Assembly (NCBI GenBank): GCA_905235435.1
Contig: CAJOLD010000002.1
Span: 1-50,847 of the forward strand
Origin: an uncultured Lachnospiraceae bacterium
GTDB taxonomy: Bacteria > Bacillota > Clostridia > Lachnospirales > Lachnospiraceae
Length of the DNA: 50,847 bases
Reading direction: 5' to 3'
Shown here: positions 1 through 6,934 of the stretch, piece after piece
Layout of the letters: the number at the start of each line of letters is the position of its first letter
Numbering within the stretch: position 1 is the first letter of the stretch
Translations under genes and position numbers: made by a program
The notes under the pieces: model-generated
The model's input: the letters and a program-made list of their open reading frames with translations, nothing else
The model's database searches: none
Told to the model about the DNA's origin: nothing

Positions 1-1902
1 GAGGGAGCGTCTCTCTTCCAGTCGGCATACAGCGGAGCGAAATGTACGGCCGGACAGGCCGGCGCCGGCGGCATGACGGTATCTATCCGGACTGCGGACG
101 GGGAAACGGTCAGGGTGAAGGGCAGAAAGGACAGGCATCCGGCAGCGGAGGAAGAGCCTTCGCAGCTGGAAGCCGCCTGCACCGTGATCCGGGAGTACTG
201 CAGAAAAGAAAAGATCGGGCCGGTCAGGCAGATCTGCCTGCCGCCGCTTCCCTCCGGCATCCCGCTCAGGCAGGATGCCCAGCGGAACGCCGCGCAGGAC
301 GCTTCCGGCAGACGCGTTTTACTGGAAGCAGGGATCTATGACGATCCGGATGAACAGTACACAGGGCCCCTGGTGCTGGATCTGTCATTTGACAATGTTT
401 TCTTCTGCGCGGCGCCGCAGATGGGGAAGACCGGTTTCCTGCAGCTGGCTGTGCGCTGCATGGCAGAGCGGTATTCGGCGCAGGAGGCACAGTTTTTCAT
501 CCTGGATCTGTCTTCTTCGTCGCTGCAGTCCCTGGAGCCGCTTGCGCATGTCCGCGGCGTTCTGCTTCCGGATGAGGAGGACAGGATCTTCGGGCTGTTC
601 GGGATGCTTAGGGAGGAGATCGCCGGAAGGCGGCGGGAACTATCGCAGGAAGGCGCCGGAGGCTGGCAGGCACTTTCCGCAGGGGCCGCCAAAAAGATGC
701 CGCGCCTTTTTATCCTGATGGAGAATTTTTCCGCTTTCCGCGAACTGTATGAGGACTCCCTGGGGGAGGATCTTGTCTATCTTTTGCGGGAAGGCCCCTC
801 CTGCGGGATCAGCTTTATCGCCGCAGACAGCAGGGCCTCCGGAATCGGCTTCCGGTATCTTTCGCATTTCGGCCTGAGGATCAGCGGCTGGTGCCAGGAT
901 GCGGGAGAATACGCGGCGCTTCTCGGACGGATGGGACTACCGCTTCCGGAGCTGCCTGGGCGCTGCCAGCTTGTCAGGGCCTCAAAGCTCTATGAGGCGC
1001 AGCTCTATCGCGCGTTTGAGGGAGAGGCCGGGGACGAAAAGGCAGAAAGCATCCGGGACTTCACTGAGAGGATCAATGAAAGAGAAAAGGGCAGGGAAGC
1101 TCCGCAGCTTGCGAGAATGCCCGCTGCCCTTACGAGGGCATATTTCGCGGAAGCCGCATCCGCCTGCCGCACCGCCGGCGCGGCCATGCTGCCCGCAGGG
1201 CTCGGATATCCGTTCTGCAGGCCGGTGTCCGTCGATATGAAAAGGCACAGTGAGCTTGTGATCACAGGGAGTGAACCTGCCGACAGAAAAAAAGCGCTGC
1301 TTGGCGCGATGGCCGGTCTGAAGGTCCTCTGCCCGGACCGGGAGATCCGAACATGGATCTTTGACGGTGAGGACGGGCAGCTGCGGGGCGCGGCGGAGGA
1401 ATGGAACGCGGTGTCCTATGTGACTTCACCTGCGCAGGCGGAAGAGATGCTCCGCGCCTGCCTGAAAGAACTCTCCCTCTCCCGGCAGGACAAAGAGAAG
1501 GGAGGGGCGGGGACGGAGGCTCTGCGACTTATCATCCTGGAAAATGAAGAGACACCGGAGTGGATCAGCGCATCGCAGAGCAGGATGCAGCTTTGCCGGG
1601 ACCTTTGCCGGCTCGGAAAACACAGACCCTTCCTGATGATATACGCGAATATTGAGAACGAATCCGTTTCCTGGCAGGGAGCGGGGATCCTGCGGCATCT
1701 GAAGGATGAGCGCTGCATGATCCTCACGGATCCGCCCGCCCGGGCGAGGTTTGCGGACCTGCCGCCCTCCATGCTGCGAAGAGCAGGAAACTTCGAGCCG
1801 GGAGATGCCTGCCTTCTGGACGGGGATGCGATCACAAGAGTGAAACTGATCGAAACAGAGAAAGGAGAAAACGATGAGTGCAATCTATCTGGACCAGGCT
1901 GA
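1..1902 (+). CDS. essC: EssC/FtsK-SpoIIIE-like type VII secretion ATPase, C-terminal part (5' end outside window)
   Basis: The frame is open from the first base, so the gene starts upstream; 633 codons of the C-terminal part are present. The first residues (LFQSAYSGA) match the linker that follows a central ATPase domain in EssC proteins. A second ATPase module follows with a Walker A-like loop AAPQMGKT (the usual first Gly is Ala) and a Walker B-like ILMENFSAF (Glu in place of the usual Asp). A last module begins near base 1255 with VITGSEPADRKKA, which has lost the GK(S/T) signature. EssC is the membrane motor of type VII secretion, which exports WXG100 proteins; the next gene is a WXG100 protein and overlaps it by 29 bases. 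The family call is strong. That the last two modules bind ATP poorly is inference from the motifs. Confidence 0.82.
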   Translation, partial: EGASLFQSAYSGAKCTAGQAGAGGMTVSIRTADGETVRVKGRKDRHPAAEEEPSQLEAACTVIREYCRKEKIGPVRQICLPPLPSGIPLRQDAQRNAAQDASGRRVLLEAGIYDDPDEQYTGPLVLDLSFDNVFFCAAPQMGKTGFLQLAVRCMAERYSAQEAQFFILDLSSSSLQSLEPLAHVRGVLLPDEEDRIFGLFGMLREEIAGRRRELSQEGAGGWQALSAGAAKKMPRLFILMENFSAFRELYEDSLGEDLVYLLREGPSCGISFIAADSRASGIGFRYLSHFGLRISGWCQDAGEYAALLGRMGLPLPELPGRCQLVRASKLYEAQLYRAFEGEAGDEKAESIRDFTERINEREKGREAPQLARMPAALTRAYFAEAASACRTAGAAMLPAGLGYPFCRPVSVDMKRHSELVITGSEPADRKKALLGAMAGLKVLCPDREIRTWIFDGEDGQLRGAAEEWNAVSYVTSPAQAEEMLRACLKELSLSRQDKEKGGAGTEALRLIILENEETPEWISASQSRMQLCRDLCRLGKHRPFLMIYANIENESVSWQGAGILRHLKDERCMILTDPPARARFADLPPSMLRRAGNFEPGDACLLDGDAITRVKLIETEKGENDECNLSGPG

Positions 1903-2161
1903 GGCCGGTCAATGCGTAACCATGATACAGACACAGATCGGAAATCTGCAGGAGGCAGCTTCCTCTATTAATTCCGCTATGCTCCGGCTTTCTGATGCGT
2001 GGAAGGGGGCTTCCGCCGAGAAAGCGCAGACGACCTACGAGACGGAGTACAGAAGGATGCTGACCGAAACGATCCCCTCGACGGTCGAAGAGCTCCGGAG
2101 CTTTATCGACGGCTGTGTGCAGGCGATCTTCAACACCGATCAGCAGCTTTCGGGAAGATGA
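1874..2161 (+). CDS. WXG100 family (EsxA-like) type VII secretion substrate
   Basis: A 95-residue protein of the size and helical-hairpin character of WXG100 proteins, with the turn motif W43-K-G in DAWKGASAEKAQ. The start ATG lies inside the end of the EssC gene with GAAAGGAG just upstream, so translation is probably coupled. Such proteins are secreted as dimers by the EssC machinery and often act as substrate, chaperone or co-secretion partner. The C-terminal YxxxD/E-type signal is not clear: the end reads FNTDQQLSGR. The stop overlaps the next start as ATGA. Confidence 0.85.
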   Translation: MSAIYLDQAEAGQCVTMIQTQIGNLQEAASSINSAMLRLSDAWKGASAEKAQTTYETEYRRMLTETIPSTVEELRSFIDGCVQAIFNTDQQLSGR

Positions 2162-3885
2162 GAGGGCCGGGGCTTTGCTGGCAGCTTGAAAATATCGGAT
2201 ACAGGCTGTTTCTGGACGGCGATCTTTCCCTGCAGGATGCGTTCGGAAAGGTTCTCGGGTTTGCGAGAAACAGAGGCGCGGACCTGTCCTACAGAGAAAA
2301 GCTGATCATCCTGCTGCGGCTGATGCGGCGGATGAAAAGAGGGGCTTCTCTGGAGGAGATCCGGGAGCGGACGAGACTTCCCGTGAGCGAGGAATGGAAG
2401 GCAGGCGCCCTTCCGATCATTTCCTGTCTGGATGAGGCCGCCCGGAGACCGGGTCCCCTTGTGATCAAGGTGAGGGACCTACTGGTGATTCCGGTATTGA
2501 ATTCTCCGGAGCAGGAGGAGTTGTTCCGCAGAGAGGAAGACCGGCAGGGATTGCGATCCGCCGAGCTCTTTTTGATCAATGAAGATGCCGCTCAGTGGAT
2601 CCTTGATCACGCGCCGGAAAAGCAGATCTTCCTTGACGTGCATCCGGAGGACGCGCTGCTGAAAGAGTTTCTTGACGAGCATGGATTTCTCCGGGTCTGC
2701 GATCTCTATCAGGGAGAGGAGCCCTGCGCCCATGTAACAGGAGGGATCAGTGACGCGCATCTTGCCGGCGCAATGATGCCCCGGCTTTCTCCCGTTCTGC
2801 AGCTTCGGGAGGCACTGATGGAAAACAGGTTCCTGGCCTCCGGGAAGGCGTACAGTCCGCTCTATGCGGCCGGGTATCAGTACGGAGGACTGGTCTGCAT
2901 GGGGTTCTGCCAGTGGCTGCATCGGATCAAAAGAGAGGAGAAGATCGACCGGCTGCTTTTCTGCAGCAGGGACTGCGATGTGATCAGACAGGTGTATGAG
3001 CGGATGTATCCGGAGGACAGCGTGGTCTACTTCAGGTATTCGAGAAGGGCCATGGGGGAGGTCTTCTTTGAGGAAGAGCAGGCTTCGTTCCTGGACGCAG
3101 TTTTCCTGCCCGTGGTCAGGAACCGGAGATCGCACATCACGGTCGCGGATGCTTTTAAAAGGCTGGGAATATGTATTCCGGAGGAGGAACTTGCGCATGC
3201 CGGTCTTTTGCCGGGGGATACGCTGACACCGGAGACATACCGGATCCTCAGGGACCGGCTGCCGTCTCTGCCCGGCAGGCTGCAAAGCCGGTATGCGCCG
3301 GCAAGGGAAGCCGGGCTTCTGTATCTGGATGAGCTTACAGACGGCAGGGAGAAGGTCTGTGTGGCGGATCTGGGATGGCACGGTACCGCTCTTAGGCATG
3401 TGCGTCTGTATGCGCAGCTGCGCGGAGACCGCACACAGGTGACAGGGGTCCTTATGGCTGGGACAAAGACGCCGCTCTCCGCGATCTGGCAGGATATGGG
3501 CATCCTGCAGACGTATCTTTTTGAAGACGGGATCAACAGGGCAGGCAGCGGCTTTGGAAGGCCGCTTGGCCGGGAGCAGGTACGCTGCCTGGAGATGCTC
3601 TTTTCTTCACCGGAGCCTTCGCTTCTGCATTACGGGCTCCGGGATGGCAACACACCGGACTTTGTGTTCGGGAAGAGCAATCCCTTCAGGGACGCTGCCC
3701 GCGAAATACAGCGCGGGATCCTGGATTTTTCGCTGAACATGCTGCCGCACATGAGGGCCGGAGACCTCCGGATCTCCCGGGAGGAAGCGTGGACCGTCCT
3801 TCGGGACCTTCTTGATTCTCCGGAGCGCACGGGGAGCTTCCTCGGACTTGTGCGCGAAGCAAAAACGAAGGAGGGGCAGCGATGA
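2158..3885 (+). CDS. COG5610-like module protein without a HAD catalytic half (glycan locus)
   Basis: 575 residues from the ATG that overlaps the WXG100 stop as ATGA; the frame is open further upstream, but that start would lie inside the WXG100 gene. The C-terminal two thirds resemble the module that follows the HAD domain in COG5610 proteins: LLFCSRDCDVIRQVYERM, then a YSRRAM segment, then VADLGWHGTALRHV. The same order occurs in the fusion protein at 6927-9929 (FLGRDGYLMREV, RASRRH, FDVGYSGRIPETL). No HAD motif I (DxDxT or DxFDT) is visible in the N-terminal third, which is basic, helical-looking and unrecognised. No signal peptide or membrane segment is seen. Its position between WXG100 and an ABC exporter suggests a role in glycan assembly or modification; the biochemical function is unknown. 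Confidence 0.6.
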   Translation: MRGPGLCWQLENIGYRLFLDGDLSLQDAFGKVLGFARNRGADLSYREKLIILLRLMRRMKRGASLEEIRERTRLPVSEEWKAGALPIISCLDEAARRPGPLVIKVRDLLVIPVLNSPEQEELFRREEDRQGLRSAELFLINEDAAQWILDHAPEKQIFLDVHPEDALLKEFLDEHGFLRVCDLYQGEEPCAHVTGGISDAHLAGAMMPRLSPVLQLREALMENRFLASGKAYSPLYAAGYQYGGLVCMGFCQWLHRIKREEKIDRLLFCSRDCDVIRQVYERMYPEDSVVYFRYSRRAMGEVFFEEEQASFLDAVFLPVVRNRRSHITVADAFKRLGICIPEEELAHAGLLPGDTLTPETYRILRDRLPSLPGRLQSRYAPAREAGLLYLDELTDGREKVCVADLGWHGTALRHVRLYAQLRGDRTQVTGVLMAGTKTPLSAIWQDMGILQTYLFEDGINRAGSGFGRPLGREQVRCLEMLFSSPEPSLLHYGLRDGNTPDFVFGKSNPFRDAAREIQRGILDFSLNMLPHMRAGDLRISREEAWTVLRDLLDSPERTGSFLGLVREAKTKEGQR

Positions 3886-4655
3886 GAAAAGGGTTCCGGC
3901 TCTATTTGCAGCTTGCCGCAAACGATCTGCGGCTCCGGTATGCGGGCTCCGTCTTAGGCGTCCTTTGGGCATTTGCCCTGCCGGCAGTGACCCTGTTGAT
4001 CTTCCGGTTCGTATTCGAGGAGGGCTTCAGGAATGGCCCTGTGCGGTCGGTGCCCTATCTGCTCTGGTTTGCCTCGGCCTATATCCCCTGGACCTTTTTC
4101 TGCGACGCGATCTCGCAGGAATGCGGCTGCCTGGCAGAGTACGGGAGCCTGGTCAGGAAAATGGACTTCCCGGTAGGGCTGCTCCCCGCGGTAAAGGCGG
4201 GAGCTTCCCTCCTTGTACATACAGTGCTGGTCGCGGTCCTTTTCGGCATGGCGCTTGCGGCAGACCTTTCCCCGTCGGTATCCTGGCTTCAGCTTTTCTA
4301 TTATGAGGCTGCCGGCTTCTTTCTGGCGCTGGGCCTGGGCTACTTTTCATCCGCGGTCACTGTTTTTTTCAGAGATAACATCTCCCTCACCTCCCTTCTC
4401 CTCCAGGCAGGCTTCTGGGCTACCCCGATCGTCTGGGACCTGGAGAGCGTCTCCGGCGGCCCGGTCCGCCGCGTCCTGGAGCACAATCCCTTCTTCTACG
4501 TTACGGAAGGATACAGGGACAGTCTGCTCGGAGGAAAGCCGTTCTGGGAAAAGGGAGGGCAGAACCTGTATTTCTGGAGCCTCAGTCTGGGACTGCTTTT
4601 GGCCGGCGGGGCGGTCTTTGCCAGGCTCAGGCCTTTCTTTGCGGATGAGCTGTAG
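3882..4655 (+). CDS. ABC-2 type polysaccharide export permease (Wzm/TagG-like)
   Basis: 257 residues with about six hydrophobic segments, the first after a short basic N-terminus (NDLRLRYAGSVLGVLWAFALPAV), which is the typical start of TagG/RfbD/Wzm permeases. ABC-2 permeases of this family form the membrane channel through which a lipid-linked teichoic acid or O-antigen-like glycan crosses the cytoplasmic membrane, paired with an ATPase carrying TagH/Wzt features. That partner is the next gene. The start overlaps the preceding stop as ATGA, and 55 bases separate it from the ATPase gene. The glycan itself cannot be read from the sequence. Confidence 0.88.
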   Translation: MRKGFRLYLQLAANDLRLRYAGSVLGVLWAFALPAVTLLIFRFVFEEGFRNGPVRSVPYLLWFASAYIPWTFFCDAISQECGCLAEYGSLVRKMDFPVGLLPAVKAGASLLVHTVLVAVLFGMALAADLSPSVSWLQLFYYEAAGFFLALGLGYFSSAVTVFFRDNISLTSLLLQAGFWATPIVWDLESVSGGPVRRVLEHNPFFYVTEGYRDSLLGGKPFWEKGGQNLYFWSLSLGLLLAGGAVFARLRPFFADEL

Positions 4656-4719
4656 GCAGAGCCGGGCAGATCAGCGGCAGAGCCGGAAAGATTAAAATCC
4701 GGAAAGGAGGATGAAGGCG

Positions 4720-6015
4720 GTGGGGGAAGAAGTAAGACCGGCGGTCCGCGTAAGCTCCCTTACAAAAGAATACCCCATCTACGCGGGGAAGAAGGATAAG
4801 CTGATGGAGGCATTTTCTCTGACGGGAAGATCCCGCCATACCTCCTTTGAAGCATTAAAAGGTGTCTCCTTTCAGGTGGACCGGGGAGAGTGCGTCGGGC
4901 TGATCGGACTGAACGGGGCAGGCAAATCCACGCTGCTGAAGATCCTGGCCGGCGTTCTCTATCCGACGGGCGGCAGCGTCGAGATCAGCGGAAAGGTCTC
5001 CTCCCTGCTGGAGCTGGGGGCCGGTTTTCATCCGGAATATACCGGGATCGAGAATGTCTATCTCACGCGCACGCTCATGGGCTGTTCCGGGAAAGACACG
5101 TCGGAGCATCTGGACGAGATCCTCTCCTTCGCGGATATCGGCATGTTTGCGGGCCAGCCCGTCAAGAAATATTCCACCGGGATGTTTGTAAGGCTGGCGT
5201 TCGCGACGGCGCTCAGCGTTTCGCCGGATGTCATGCTGATCGATGAAGCCCTCAGCGTCGGTGATGTCTTCTTTCAGAAGAAATGCATCGGGAGACTTGC
5301 GGAGCTTAAGAAGACCTCTACGATCCTGATCTCTTCCCATGACCTGAATACCCTGACGAAATTCTGCGGCAGGATCCTGGTCCTTCACCGCGGCGTGCTC
5401 GTCTTTGACGGGGAGCCGAGGGATGCCGTGACGGCATTCTGCAGGATCAGGCAGGGGGAGGAGATCATGGCGTGGCAGCGTGAAGGAAGGCCCCGGCAAA
5501 TGACACCGGAGATGCTCCCTTCCGTCTTTCGGGAGCCGCTCCCGGGCCAGCTGAGCGGGAAGCAGCAGATCGTGATCACGGCCTATTCCATGGTCTGCGA
5601 CGGGGTCCCCTTTTCCGGGACCTGCAGGCCGGGAAGCCGGCTGCAGTTCTGCCTCCTTGTGCGCACGGACAAGGCCTGGGATGACCTGATCGTGGGCTAC
5701 CAGGTCCTCGACCGGCACGGGACGGAGGTGTTCGGGGAGACCTCGCTGACCTCCGGATGCGGGGAGCGCTGCCTGTCTGCCGGAGAGAGCAGGATCTCCT
5801 TTGAAGTGACATGGCCCCTTGTAAGGGACGGAGACTATTTTATTACGCTGGGCGTGGGGACCGGGGAAGCGGTCCTGGCCCAGACGGAACAGTGCTGGGT
5901 GAACAGCGCGGTCCATCTGGTCAATGTCACAGGCCGCCGGATGGTCTACGGACTGTTCAATAATAAGATGACCGGTTTTTCGGTGCACCGCAAGGAGGAT
6001 GAAAATGATGAATGA
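4720..6015 (+). CDS. ABC transporter ATPase for glycan export, with Wzt-like C-terminal domain
   Basis: Nucleotide-binding domain in the first 240 residues: Walker A GLNGAGKST, signature YSTGM in place of LSGGQ (typical of Wzt/TagH/RfbE), Walker B VMLIDEALSVGD and the H-loop SSHD. About 190 further residues follow, ending LVNVTGRRMVYGLFNN, which resembles the C-terminal Wzt domain that in Gram-negatives reads the modified end of a finished O-antigen chain. Start choice: AGGAGG at 4705-4710 touches the ATG at 4711, so the in-frame GTG at 4720, nine bases downstream, is more credible. It works with the permease before it. The methyltransferase after it could supply the end modification that the C-terminal domain recognises (inference). 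Confidence 0.87.
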   Translation: MGEEVRPAVRVSSLTKEYPIYAGKKDKLMEAFSLTGRSRHTSFEALKGVSFQVDRGECVGLIGLNGAGKSTLLKILAGVLYPTGGSVEISGKVSSLLELGAGFHPEYTGIENVYLTRTLMGCSGKDTSEHLDEILSFADIGMFAGQPVKKYSTGMFVRLAFATALSVSPDVMLIDEALSVGDVFFQKKCIGRLAELKKTSTILISSHDLNTLTKFCGRILVLHRGVLVFDGEPRDAVTAFCRIRQGEEIMAWQREGRPRQMTPEMLPSVFREPLPGQLSGKQQIVITAYSMVCDGVPFSGTCRPGSRLQFCLLVRTDKAWDDLIVGYQVLDRHGTEVFGETSLTSGCGERCLSAGESRISFEVTWPLVRDGDYFITLGVGTGEAVLAQTEQCWVNSAVHLVNVTGRRMVYGLFNNKMTGFSVHRKEDENDE

Positions 6016-6934
6016 AAGGATCCCGGAGAATGAGGGGGCGCAGGAAAAGGACCTTGCGCAGAGGGAATGGGTCTACTATGATCCGGAGTTTGAGTGCGAC
6101 AGATATCACAGTTACATTTATCAGTATTCCCCCTGGTCGGGGCTTCGGCATTTTGCGTACGACCTTGTATGCTGGTTCGGACCGGGGCGGATCGCAGAGC
6201 TCGGGAGCCATTACGGATGCTCTTCCTTTGCCTTCCTGCAGGCGCTCAAGGACAGCGGTTCCGCAGCAGAATTCTATGCGGCGGATACCTGGGAGGGGGA
6301 CGACTTTACCGGATATGCCGCGGGGGAGGATGTCCGCGGGCAGTATCAGTATGTGCAGGAGAGCTGCTTTGGCGGCCAGAACGCTTCGATGCTCTGCGGG
6401 AGGTTCGGGGATCTCTGCGGAAACTTTGCGGACGGGAGCATCGATCTCCTTCATATCGACGGCTCGCACTGGTACGAGGATGTGAAAGAGGACTATGAGA
6501 TGTGGAAGCCGAAAATGTCGGCACGCGGCATCATTCTGCTGCACGATGTCGGCGAGGACCTGTTTGACGGAAGGATCCTGGGATCCTGCAGATACTGGAA
6601 GGAGCTTCTGCAGACAGAGCCCCGGGCGCTGGAGCTTCCCTTCAGCGGAGGGCTGGGGATCGTATTTATGGACGGCGAGGTCTGCAGGCTGTTTCGGGAG
6701 AAGGTCGATGTCTCCCGCTACCAGCAGAAGATCAATCAGCAGGATATGCGAAACAAGGCCAGGGTAAGGGAGCTTTGCTACGAGCTGAAGGAACAGGACT
6801 CCTATATCCGCGACCTGCAGGACCAGATGAGGATCAAGGAGGAGCATCTTGCGCGCTATGCGTCGGATATGGCGGCAAAGGACGTCTACATCCGCAGGCT
6901 TGAGCACAGAGCGGGCGGTCACAGAAATGTGTAG
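6005..6934 (+). CDS. SAM-dependent methyltransferase with C-terminal coiled coil (possible glycan-capping enzyme)
   Basis: About 309 residues. The first 200 are a class I Rossmann methyltransferase: AELGSHYGCSSFAFLQAL is motif I, the acidic residue follows in YAADTWEGDDF, and DLLHIDGSHWYEDV plus ILLHDV correspond to the later strands. From about residue 245 to the end the protein becomes a charged coiled coil, with DSYIRDL and DVYIRRL repeated 28 residues (four heptads) apart. AAGGAGG at 5992-5998 favours the ATG at 6005 over the one at 5999; the gene overlaps the ATPase stop. A methyltransferase followed by a coiled coil next to a Wzm/Wzt-type exporter recalls WbdD, which caps O-antigen chains and uses its coiled coil as a length ruler. 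That parallel is inference. Confidence 0.72.
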   Translation: MMNERIPENEGAQEKDLAQREWVYYDPEFECDRYHSYIYQYSPWSGLRHFAYDLVCWFGPGRIAELGSHYGCSSFAFLQALKDSGSAAEFYAADTWEGDDFTGYAAGEDVRGQYQYVQESCFGGQNASMLCGRFGDLCGNFADGSIDLLHIDGSHWYEDVKEDYEMWKPKMSARGIILLHDVGEDLFDGRILGSCRYWKELLQTEPRALELPFSGGLGIVFMDGEVCRLFREKVDVSRYQQKINQQDMRNKARVRELCYELKEQDSYIRDLQDQMRIKEEHLARYASDMAAKDVYIRRLEHRAGGHRNV

